From NCBI RefSeq assembly GCF_000422925.1, contig NZ_AUGZ01000004.1:310001-374000 (forward strand): a stretch of 64,000 nt of DNA. Reading direction: 5' to 3'. The notes below the pieces were generated by a model. That model searched no databases, was not told where the DNA came from, and worked only from the letters and a program-made list of their open reading frames with translations. The translations under genes and the position numbers were made by a program. Each line of letters starts with the position of its first letter. Positions within the stretch are counted from its first letter, which is position 1. Shown here piece by piece: positions 38,423 through 47,557 of this stretch. The stretch is from Paludibacterium yongneupense DSM 18731 (lineage in GTDB: Bacteria; Pseudomonadota; Gammaproteobacteria; Burkholderiales; Chromobacteriaceae).

Positions 38423-39358
38423 TCAGACGACCGCTTCTTGCTTGGGTTTCGGCGGTTTGACCAGGTTCTCGCGCGAGACGCCGAGCCACATCACGATCGG
38501 GCTCGCCACCAGAACCGACGAGTAGATACCGAACAGGATGCCGATGGTCAGTGCGGTGGCGAAACCGTGCAGTGCCGGGCCGCCGAACACCAGCATCGAC
38601 ATGACCATGGTCTCGGTGCAACCGTGGGTGATGATGGTACGGCTCATGGTCGAGGTGATGGCATTGTCGATGATCTCGTGCACGGTGTGGGTGCGCATCG
38701 CCGGCTTGCGGAAGTTTTCGCGGATCCGGTCGAAGACCACCACCGACTCGTTGACCGAGTAGCCGAGCACGGCGAGAACGCCGGCCAGCACCGTCAGCGA
38801 GAATTCCCACTGGAAGAAGGCGAAGCAGCCGAGAATGATCACCACATCATGCATGTTGGCGATGATGGCCGATACGGCAAACCGCCATTCGAACCGCATC
38901 GCCAGGTAAAGCATGATGCCGAGGCAGACCACGATGATCGCAACCAGACCATGCTGCACCAGTTCTTCGCCGACCTGCGGGCCGACGAAGTCGACCTTGC
39001 GCAGTTCGACGGATTGGCCGCCTGCCTGCAAGGCGGCCATCACCGCGTTGGACAGCTGTGCCGAGGAACGATCCTTGCGCGTCTGCAGGCGTATCATCAC
39101 GTCGCGCGCGGTGCCCAGGTTCTGGATGGTGGTGTCGCCCACGCCCAGCTTTTCGACCCGTGCGCGCACGTCGCCGAGATTGGCAGCCGACGCGTACTGA
39201 ACTTCCAGCACCGTGCCGCCGGTAAACTCGACGCTATAGTTGAGCCCCTTGTAGAACAGGCAGAACACTGCCAGCAGGAAGGTCAGCAGCGAAATCGCCG
39301 TCGTGATCCGACCATAGCTCATGAAGGGGATGTCTTTTTTGATCCTGAAGAATTCCAT
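38423..39358 (-). CDS. secF: Protein translocase subunit SecF
   Basis: SecF works with SecD to pull exported proteins across the membrane using the proton gradient. The 311-residue protein has an N-terminal helix, a periplasmic P4 region with LNYSVEFTGGTVLEV, then five helices including GYSVNESVVVFDRIRENFRK, a hallmark of RND-type SecF. It follows secD by 12 bp on the same strand. Confidence 0.97.
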   Translation of the reverse strand: MEFFRIKKDIPFMSYGRITTAISLLTFLLAVFCLFYKGLNYSVEFTGGTVLEVQYASAANLGDVRARVEKLGVGDTTIQNLGTARDVMIRLQTRKDRSSAQLSNAVMAALQAGGQSVELRKVDFVGPQVGEELVQHGLVAIIVVCLGIMLYLAMRFEWRFAVSAIIANMHDVVIILGCFAFFQWEFSLTVLAGVLAVLGYSVNESVVVFDRIRENFRKPAMRTHTVHEIIDNAITSTMSRTIITHGCTETMVMSMLVFGGPALHGFATALTIGILFGIYSSVLVASPIVMWLGVSRENLVKPPKPKQEAVV

Positions 39359-39370
39359 GACGTTTTCCCC

Positions 39371-41191
39371 TTAAACCGACAGCGAAGCCACACGGCGACG
39401 TCGGCCGTACCACAGGTTGACCAGGCCGCGAGACACCAGAACCGCCGAGAACATCGAGGTCATGATACCCAGGCAGTGAACGACGGCGAAGCCGCGCACC
39501 GGGCCGGAACCGAAGATCAGCAGCGCGAGGCCGGCGATCAGCGTGGTGATGTTGGAGTCGAGGATGGTGGCCCAGGCGTGGTCGTAGCCGAGCTGGATCG
39601 CCGTCTGCGGTGGCACGCCGTTGCGCAGTTCCTCGCGAACCCGTTCATTGATCAGAACGTTCGAGTCGATGGCCATGCCCAGCGTCAGCGCGATGGCGGC
39701 GATACCGGGCAGGGTCAGCGTCGCTTGCATCATCGACAGCAAGGCGACCAGCATGAACAGGTTGACGCCGAGCGACAGCGCCGAAATGACGCCGAACACA
39801 CGGTAGTAGATCAACATGAACACGGCGATGGCGGCAAAGCCCCACAACGTCGAGTGGAAGCCCTTGGCGATGTTTTCCTTGCCCAGGCTCGGGCCGACCG
39901 TGCGTTCTTCCACGATGTTCATCGGCGCGGCCAGCGAGCCCGCGCGCAGCAGCAGGGCCGTGTCGTTGGCTTCGGCCGGATTCATGCTGCCGGAAATCTG
40001 GACGCGACCGCCGCCGATTTCGGAGCGGATCACCGGAGCGGTGACCACTTCGGTACGGCCTTTTTCAACCAGGATCATCGCCATGCGCTTGCCGATATTC
40101 TCGGCGGTGACCTGACGGAAGATCGCGGCTCCGGTCGAGTCGAGGTTGATGTTGACCGACGGGCCGCCGTTCTCGTCGAAGCCGGGCTGGGCGTCGTTGA
40201 TATTGTCGCCGGTCAGCTCGACATCGCGCCGCACCAGTATCTTGTCGCTACGGCCGCGGTTGCTCGCATCGTCGAGCAGTTCGTAGCCGGCCGGGACATT
40301 GCCGCCGAGCGCATCCTGTACCTTGGCCGGATCGTCTTCGACCATGCGAACTTCCAGCGTGGCGGTGCGGCCGAGGATGTCCTTGGCCTTGGCCGTGTCC
40401 TGCACGCCTGGCAGCTCGACCACGATACGGTCGGGGCCGGACTGCTGGATGACCGGTTCGGCGACGCCGAGTTCGTTGACACGGTTGTGCAAGGTGGTGA
40501 TGTTCTGTTTTACGGCATCGTTCTGGATGCGCGTGATTTCTTCCGGCTTGAGCGTGAGCGTCAGGCGGAAGTTGCTGTCGTCGCTGTTCTGCGTGAGGAC
40601 CGGAGCGGTCTTGTTTACCACATCCGCCGCGCTCTTGAGCGTATCGGCGTCGCGCAGCTGGATTTCCAGTGCGTTGCCGCTACGCTTGATTGCGCCGTAG
40701 CGGACTTGCTTGTTCTTGAGCTCGCGGCGCAGATCGCCGGCGTAGCGCTCCATGGTCTTGTCGAGCGCCGCTTTCATGTCGACTTCCAGCAGGAAGTGCA
40801 CGCCGCCGCGCAAATCGAGGCCGAGGAACATCGGGTAGGCCTTGAGGTGAGTCAGCCAGTCGGGTGAAGCGGTCAGCAGGTTGAGCGCGATGATGTAGTT
40901 GTCGCCCAGCTCGTGCTGGATGGCGTCGCGCGCCTTGATTTGGGTTTCCGGGTCGTGGAAGCGGACTTTGAGGCTGTTTCCGTCGAGGATCAGACCATCG
41001 GGTGTCAGGCCCTGTGCTTTAAGGGCATGCTCGACGCGTCCCATCACACCGGTGTCGATGGTGATGGACTGGCGCGAGGTGGACACCTGCACGGCCGGAG
41101 TTTCGCCGTAAAAGTTGGGCAGCGTATAAATCGTCGCCAGGACGAGTGCCACCACGATTACGATGTACTTCCAGAGTGGGTAGCGGTTCAT
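39371..41191 (-). CDS. secD: Protein translocase subunit SecD
   Basis: The 606-residue partner of SecF. It has one N-terminal helix, a large periplasmic region with LGLDLRGGVHFLLEVD and the repeated P1/P4 strands, and a C-terminal block of five helices with GMAIDSNVLINERVREEL. The Arg and Asp residues of helix 4 typical of the proton path are within this block. Position in the tgt-yajC-secD-secF order is conserved among proteobacteria. Confidence 0.97.
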   Translation of the reverse strand: MNRYPLWKYIVIVVALVLATIYTLPNFYGETPAVQVSTSRQSITIDTGVMGRVEHALKAQGLTPDGLILDGNSLKVRFHDPETQIKARDAIQHELGDNYIIALNLLTASPDWLTHLKAYPMFLGLDLRGGVHFLLEVDMKAALDKTMERYAGDLRRELKNKQVRYGAIKRSGNALEIQLRDADTLKSAADVVNKTAPVLTQNSDDSNFRLTLTLKPEEITRIQNDAVKQNITTLHNRVNELGVAEPVIQQSGPDRIVVELPGVQDTAKAKDILGRTATLEVRMVEDDPAKVQDALGGNVPAGYELLDDASNRGRSDKILVRRDVELTGDNINDAQPGFDENGGPSVNINLDSTGAAIFRQVTAENIGKRMAMILVEKGRTEVVTAPVIRSEIGGGRVQISGSMNPAEANDTALLLRAGSLAAPMNIVEERTVGPSLGKENIAKGFHSTLWGFAAIAVFMLIYYRVFGVISALSLGVNLFMLVALLSMMQATLTLPGIAAIALTLGMAIDSNVLINERVREELRNGVPPQTAIQLGYDHAWATILDSNITTLIAGLALLIFGSGPVRGFAVVHCLGIMTSMFSAVLVSRGLVNLWYGRRRRVASLSV

Positions 41192-41264
41192 GAGTGAGTT
41201 TCAGGGTAGGGAAAAACACGTCGCCAGCCGACACCGACGGTGTCCGCTGGCGACCCCGGCCGGG

Positions 41265-41591
41265 TTACAGGGACTTGAGGGTGCCCTTTTCCAGCTTGCC
41301 GGTCACGGCGCTGCGCTGAACATGAATTTCCATGCCATCGGCGATTTCCAGCGTCAGATACTGCTCGTGCAATTTTGCCACGCGGCCGACGATGCCGCCC
41401 TGGGTGACAACTTCGTCGCCCTTGGCCAGCTCGCTCAGCATTTTCTGGGTCTCTTTCTGGCGCTTCTGTTGCGGACGAACCAGAAGGAACCAGAACAGGG
41501 CGAAAATGACCACCATAGGCAGCAGGCTCATCACGTCGAAGCCGCCCGGAGTGGCGGGGCCTGCTGCGTAAGCGGGGGAAATGAACAACAT
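41265..41591 (-). CDS. yajC: Preprotein translocase subunit YajC
   Basis: A 108-residue accessory protein of the Sec holotranslocon. It has one transmembrane helix (about 21-38, LLPMVVIFALFWFLLVRPQQKRQKE) and a small cytoplasmic domain with DEVVTQGGIVGRVAKLHEQYLTLEIADG. The ATG at 41591 has GGGAG eight bases before it; the longer frame to 41762 lies in the tgt end and is not conserved in character. Confidence 0.96.
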   Translation of the reverse strand: MLFISPAYAAGPATPGGFDVMSLLPMVVIFALFWFLLVRPQQKRQKETQKMLSELAKGDEVVTQGGIVGRVAKLHEQYLTLEIADGMEIHVQRSAVTGKLEKGTLKSL

Positions 41592-41730
41592 CGTGTAACT
41601 CCCAATCGTTATCGTGGTTAGTCCAAACCGGACATTGTAGCCACCACGGGTGGCTTTTCCAACCGTGCCGCGTGAATCAGACCCGCCGCGACGCAAAGCG
41701 TTCCGCGACGGATGGAGCGGGTGCGCCAGC

Positions 41731-42873
<1,143 letters not shown>

Positions 42874-42950
42874 TCAGGGGGCTAGTATAACCGATGGCCG
42901 GGGTCGGCGCTGCTTTGTACGAAAAAAGCTTGCCAAAACGGTCTCGGGGA

Positions 42951-42956
42951 TATACT
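42951..42956 (+). promoter_or_regulatory. Probable -10 box of tRNA-Val
   Basis: TATACT lies 15 bp before the tRNA-Val 5' end; a weak -35 candidate (GCTTGC at 42928-42933) is 17 bases upstream. This promoter probably also feeds the thrS leader. Confidence 0.5.
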
Positions 42957-42970
42957 ATGTGCCTCTCGTT

Positions 42971-43047
42971 AGGCACGTAGCTCAGTTGGTTAGAGCACCA
43001 CCTTGACATGGTGGGGGTCGTTGGTTCGAATCCAATCGTGCCTACCA
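42971..43047 (+). tRNA. tRNA-Val (anticodon GAC)
   Basis: A 77-base cloverleaf with acceptor AGGCACG pairing with CGTGCCT, D-arm GCTC/GAGC, anticodon stem CCACC/GGTGG around the loop TTGACAT (anticodon GAC), T-arm with GGTTCGAATCC, and an encoded CCA end. It sits right before the thrS leader peptide. Confidence 0.96.
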
Positions 43048-43070
43048 GAATTACCATATGGAGCAGCGTT

Positions 43071-43106
43071 ATGTCTCGAACTACTACTACCGGTTTCTCG
43101 CGCTAG
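43071..43106 (+). CDS. Threonine-rich leader peptide of thrS (11 aa)
   Basis: ATG TCT CGA ACT ACT ACT ACC GGT TTC TCG CGC TAG encodes [15 protein letters not shown] at 43060-43063 is seven bases before the ATG, an ideal ribosome site. Four consecutive threonine codons in an 11-codon frame, placed between a promoter-bearing tRNA and the threonyl-tRNA synthetase gene and followed by a terminator, is the signature of a ribosome-stalling attenuator peptide. An overlapping ATG at 43058 in another frame has no ribosome site and runs on into thrS. The peptide itself needs no function. Confidence 0.78.
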   Translation: MSRTTTTGFSR

Positions 43107-43162
43107 TCGAGCCACTCGGTGTTCCATTGAAAAAAGTGCGGCTCGGGCCGCACTTTTTTTTT
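43089..43162 (+). promoter_or_regulatory. Attenuator of thrS: alternative RNA pairings and terminator
   Basis: Three exclusive pairings can be drawn. Segment 1 (43089-43100) pairs with segment 2 (43108-43120) through ACCG/CGGT and CTCG/CGAG. Segment 2 (CGAGCCAC, 43108-43115) pairs instead with segment 3 (43136-43145, GTG-GGCTCG with one bulged C): the antiterminator. Segment 3 (GTGCGGC, 43136-43142) pairs with GCCGCAC (43147-43153) around TCGG, followed by nine Ts (43154-43162): a strong terminator. A ribosome stalled on the Thr codons covers segment 1 and allows the antiterminator; a ribosome at the stop codon covers segment 2 and allows the terminator. Low charged tRNA-Thr would thus raise thrS expression. 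Confidence 0.75.
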
Positions 43163-43216
43163 GCCTATTTCCGATTGCGTGCCTGCGCGCCGCGGTCTCA
43201 ATGTGCTGGAGATGAT

Positions 43217-45118
43217 ATGCCCGACATTCGCCTGCCCGACGGTTCAATCCGTTCCTTCGACAAACCGGTATCGGTTCACGAAGTCGCTGCTTCCATCGGA
43301 ACCGGCCTGGCGCGCGCCGCGCTGGCCGGTCGCGTCGATGGCAAGCTGGTGGATACGTCCTTCGTGATCGATCGCGACGCCGAGCTGGCCATCGTGACCG
43401 ACCGCGATGCGGACGGTCTGGAGGTCATTCGCCATTCCAGCGCGCACTTGCTGGCCTACGCCGTCAAGACCTTGTACCCGGATGCGCAAGTCACCATCGG
43501 GCCGTCGATCGAAAATGGCTTCTATTACGACTTCAGCTACAAGCGCCCGTTTACGCCGGAAGATTTGGTCGCGATCGAAAAGAAAATGACCGAACTTGCG
43601 CGTAAGGATATCCCCGTCGAGCGCCTGGAGATGCCGCGCGATGAGGCGATCGCCTATTTCCGTTCCATCGGCGAGGCGTACAAGGCCGAAATCATCGAGT
43701 CGATTCCGGCCGGCGAAGTCCTGTCGTTGTACCGCGAGGGCGATTTCACCGATCTGTGCCGCGGGCCGCACGTGCCGTCCACCGGCAAGCTCAAGGTGTT
43801 CAAGCTGATGAAGCTGGCCGGCGCCTACTGGCGTGGCGACTCCCGGAACGAAATGCTCCAGCGCATCTACGGAACGGCCTGGGCCAAGAAAGAAGATCTC
43901 GAGCAGCATCTGTTCATGCTCGAAGAGGCGGAAAAACGCGATCATCGCCGTCTGGGACGTGTGCTCGACCTGTTTCACCTGCAGGATGAAGCGCCGGGTA
44001 TGGCTTTCTGGCACCCGAAGGGCTGGCAGCTGTGGCAGAACATCGAGCAATGGCTGCGCCGCACACTGACTGCCGCCGGCTATCAGGAAATCCGCACGCC
44101 GCAGGTCATGGATCGTGCGCTATGGGAAAAGTCCGGCCACTGGGACAACTATCGCGATGCGATGTTCACGACCGAGTCGGAGAAGCGCGATTACGCCGTG
44201 AAGCCGATGAGCTGCCCCGGGCATGTGCTGGTCTTCAATCAGGGGCTGCGTTCGTATCGCGACCTGCCTCTGCGTCTGGCCGAATTCGGCATTTGCCATC
44301 GCAACGAACCGTCCGGCGCCTTGCACGGCATCATGCGCGTGCGCGGTTTTGTGCAGGACGATGCGCATATCTTCTGCACCGAAGATCAGATCATCTCCGA
44401 GGCGCGCGCGTTCAACGAGCTGACGATGGGAATCTATCGCCATTTCGGCTTCGAGCAGGTGGCGGTGAAGCTCTCGCTGCGTCCGGAAAAGCGGGCCGGT
44501 AGCGATGAAGTCTGGGACAAGGCGGAGGACGGCTTGCGTCACGCATTGTCCGCCTGTGGCGTCGAGTGGGAAGAATTGCCGGGCGAAGGTGCCTTCTACG
44601 GCCCCAAGGTCGAGTATCATATCAAGGATGCGCTGGGTCGTTCGTGGCAGTGCGGTACCTTGCAACTCGATTTTGTGTTGCCGGAGCGCCTGGGTGCCGA
44701 GTACGTCACCGAGGATAATGGCCGCAGTCGTCCGGTCATGCTGCACCGTGCGATCCTGGGGTCGTTCGAACGTTTCATCGGTATTCTGATCGAGCATCAC
44801 GCAGGCGCTTTCCCATTGTGGCTGGCGCCGGTGCAGATGGTTGTGATGAACATTACCGAAGGGCAGGCCGATTACGCCGCTGCCGTGGCGGATACGTTCC
44901 GTAAAGCCGGTTTCCGCGTGGAAGTCGACTTGAGAAACGAAAAGATCGGCTATAAAATTCGCGAACACAGCTTGCAGAAGTTGCCCTATCAGATCATCGT
45001 GGGCGACAAGGAAAAAGCGGATGGGTTGGTGGCCGTACGCGCCCGCGGGGAAGACCTCGGGCAGCTCACGATGGATGCGCTGTTGGCGCGTCTGCAGTCG
45101 GAATTGCCGGCGGCGTGA
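43217..45118 (+). CDS. thrS: Threonyl-tRNA synthetase
   Basis: The 633-residue class II synthetase charges tRNA-Thr. Domains in order: TGS (about 1-62, [23 protein letters not shown]), N2 editing domain (about 63-220) with [12 protein letters not shown] and [11 protein letters not shown], catalytic core (about 240-530) with the zinc Cys in [12 protein letters not shown] and motif 2 [22 protein letters not shown], and the anticodon domain at the end. The ATG at 43217 follows GGAGATGAT and matches the family N-terminus; the frame open to 43058 runs through the attenuator. It starts only 54 bases after the attenuator T-run, which leaves little room for another promoter. Confidence 0.97.
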   Translation: MPDIRLPDGSIRSFDKPVSVHEVAASIGTGLARAALAGRVDGKLVDTSFVIDRDAELAIVTDRDADGLEVIRHSSAHLLAYAVKTLYPDAQVTIGPSIENGFYYDFSYKRPFTPEDLVAIEKKMTELARKDIPVERLEMPRDEAIAYFRSIGEAYKAEIIESIPAGEVLSLYREGDFTDLCRGPHVPSTGKLKVFKLMKLAGAYWRGDSRNEMLQRIYGTAWAKKEDLEQHLFMLEEAEKRDHRRLGRVLDLFHLQDEAPGMAFWHPKGWQLWQNIEQWLRRTLTAAGYQEIRTPQVMDRALWEKSGHWDNYRDAMFTTESEKRDYAVKPMSCPGHVLVFNQGLRSYRDLPLRLAEFGICHRNEPSGALHGIMRVRGFVQDDAHIFCTEDQIISEARAFNELTMGIYRHFGFEQVAVKLSLRPEKRAGSDEVWDKAEDGLRHALSACGVEWEELPGEGAFYGPKVEYHIKDALGRSWQCGTLQLDFVLPERLGAEYVTEDNGRSRPVMLHRAILGSFERFIGILIEHHAGAFPLWLAPVQMVVMNITEGQADYAAAVADTFRKAGFRVEVDLRNEKIGYKIREHSLQKLPYQIIVGDKEKADGLVAVRARGEDLGQLTMDALLARLQSELPAA

Positions 45119-45160
45119 TGCAGCGACGGATTTGATGAATGTGAAACAGGAGATTTAGCT

Positions 45161-45679
45161 ATAGCTCAGGAACGCGAAGCGCGGATCAATGGCGAGATTA
45201 CCGCCCGTGAACTCCGCCTGGTAGGTTTGGAAGGGGAGCAGCTCGGCATCGTCGGGTTGCGCGAGGCAATGGCGCTTGCCGAAGAAAGCGATGTCGATCT
45301 GGTGGAAATTTCCCCGACCGCACAGCCCCCGGTGTGCAAGCTCATGGACTACGGCAAGTTCAAGTACGAACAAGCCAAGAAACGTCATGAGGCGAAGCAG
45401 AAGCAGAAGCAGATTCAGGTCAAGGAAATCAAATTCCGACCCGGCACCGACGAGGGCGACTACCAGGTCAAGTTACGCAACTTGATCCGTTTCCTGAGCG
45501 ATGGCGACAAGGCCAAGATCACGCTGCGTTTCCGCGGACGTGAAATGGCGCACCAGGAAATCGGCTTGACGCTGCTCAAGCGTGTCGAGGCCGATCTGGT
45601 CGAAGTGGGCGTGGTCGAGCAGTTTCCGCGCCTGGAAGGCCGTCAGATGGTGATGATGATTTCCCCGAAAAAGAAATAA
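45161..45679 (+). CDS. infC: Translation initiation factor IF-3, non-canonical ATA start
   Basis: IF-3 keeps ribosomal subunits apart and proofreads start codons. The 172-residue protein opens (M)[21 protein letters not shown], the full family N-terminus, and ends [10 protein letters not shown]. The start must be ATA at 45161: AGGAG lies eight bases upstream, and between the in-frame thrS stop (45116-45118) and the conserved AQERE there is no ATG, GTG or TTG. A first canonical codon (TTG, 45227) would delete 22 conserved residues. Rare start codons (ATT in E. coli) are how IF-3 represses its own synthesis, so the same autoregulation is expected. Confidence 0.93.
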   Translation: MAQEREARINGEITARELRLVGLEGEQLGIVGLREAMALAEESDVDLVEISPTAQPPVCKLMDYGKFKYEQAKKRHEAKQKQKQIQVKEIKFRPGTDEGDYQVKLRNLIRFLSDGDKAKITLRFRGREMAHQEIGLTLLKRVEADLVEVGVVEQFPRLEGRQMVMMISPKKK

Positions 45680-45830
45680 TCAGGTATAATCAGCGGTTTG
45701 GCACGGCAGGGTGACCTGCCGTGTTGATTTTGTGCCGTGGAAGCACGGTGCTTAAAAGCGTGGTGTAGCGGTTTTGAAGTGCTCTCGAGCCACCCTACAC
45801 CGAATCTAAAAAATTCTGCAGGAGTTTTCC
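45680..45830 (+). promoter_or_regulatory. Structured infC-rpmI intercistronic region
   Basis: This 151-base gap contains a perfect 9-bp hairpin (45702-45710 with 45715-45723, loop GTGA) followed by TTGATTTT. It also has a long-range pairing GGTGTAG (45762-45768) with CTACACC (45795-45801) that ends just before the rpmI ribosome site. A TATAAT hexamer lies at 45685-45690 without a clear -35. Such structures are consistent with L20-mediated control of rpmI-rplT or with partial termination after infC. Confidence 0.45.
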
Positions 45831-46028
45831 ATGCCGAAAATGAAAACCAAATCGAGTGCGAAAAAACGCCTCAAAGTGCTGGGTAATGGTGGTGTCAAAC
45901 GCTCCATGGCGTTCAAGCGTCACATCCTGACCAAGAAGACCACCAAGAGCAAGCGCCAGTTGCGCGGTACCACCATGGTACACGCGACCAATATGGCCTC
46001 TGTTCGCGCAATGTTGCCCTACGCTTAA
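45831..46028 (+). CDS. rpmI: 50S ribosomal protein L35
   Basis: A 65-residue basic protein, [45 protein letters not shown], matching L35 over its full length. GCAGGAG precedes the ATG. It is followed by rplT after 11 bp, the universal rpmI-rplT pair. Confidence 0.98.
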   Translation: MPKMKTKSSAKKRLKVLGNGGVKRSMAFKRHILTKKTTKSKRQLRGTTMVHATNMASVRAMLPYA

Positions 46029-46039
46029 GGAGTTAGACT

Positions 46040-46399
46040 ATGCCTCGTGTTAAACGCGGTGTGACCGCTCGTGCCCGTCACAAAAAAATCCTCGCCCTGG
46101 CCAAGGGCTACCGCGGTCGCCGCAAGAACGTATATCGCGTCGCCAAACAGGCGGTGATGAAGGCTGGACAGTACGCTTATCGTGACCGTCGTCAGAAAAA
46201 GCGTCAGTTCCGCCAACTGTGGATCGCTCGTATCAACGCCGGTGCGCGTTCTTGCGGCCTGCCTTACAGCAAGTTCATGAATGGTCTGAAGAAGGCCGCC
46301 ATCGAAATCGACCGCAAGGTCCTGGCCGATCTGGCCGTTTTCGACAAGGCGGCTTTTGCCCAGATCGTCGAACTGGCGAAGGCTGGCCTCGCTGCCTGA
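46040..46399 (+). CDS. rplT: 50S ribosomal protein L20
   Basis: A 119-residue protein that binds 23S rRNA early in assembly and, in E. coli, represses its own operon. [38 protein letters not shown] and the C-terminal [21 protein letters not shown] match L20 fully. TTAAGGAG precedes the ATG. Tandem hairpins follow the stop. Confidence 0.98.
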   Translation: MPRVKRGVTARARHKKILALAKGYRGRRKNVYRVAKQAVMKAGQYAYRDRRQKKRQFRQLWIARINAGARSCGLPYSKFMNGLKKAAIEIDRKVLADLAVFDKAAFAQIVELAKAGLAA

Positions 46400-46416
46400 T
46401 CGTTGAACGATCATGA

Positions 46417-46469
46417 GAGGGGGCTTTGCCCCCTCGCTGCAAGGGGGGGTAGCTGCCTCCCCTTTTTTT
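46417..46469 (+). terminator. Tandem hairpins after rplT
   Basis: GAGGGGGC (46417-46424) pairs with GCCCCCTC (46428-46435). A second stem, 46441-46449 with 46456-46464, is followed by T residues to 46469. The second is a normal intrinsic terminator, so pheST may be partly separated from rplT or have its own promoter in 46470-46553. Confidence 0.6.
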
Positions 46470-46541
46470 ATTGCCATAATCCCGTCCGACCGAGATGACT
46501 GACCAGACCGCAAGCGGTGCGGCCAGCCTTCTTACCCATAG

Positions 46542-47537
<996 letters not shown>

Positions 47538-47557
47538 TCGCGGGCGGAGGCTAGACA

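Noticed and set aside
37736..40867. A 1043-codon open frame antisense to dedA, secF and secD
   Set aside because: It is an antisense shadow caused by high GC and third-position bias; it is full of His, Gln, Arg and Asp and shows no motif.
43058..43216. A 53-residue N-terminal extension of thrS
   Set aside because: No ribosome site precedes 43058, the extension runs through the attenuator hairpin, and threonyl-tRNA synthetases begin at the TGS domain.
46413..46502. A possible phenylalanine leader peptide before pheS
   Set aside because: The Phe codons (TTT TTT) are just the T-run of the rplT terminator; no Phe-rich leader or alternative pairing precedes pheS.
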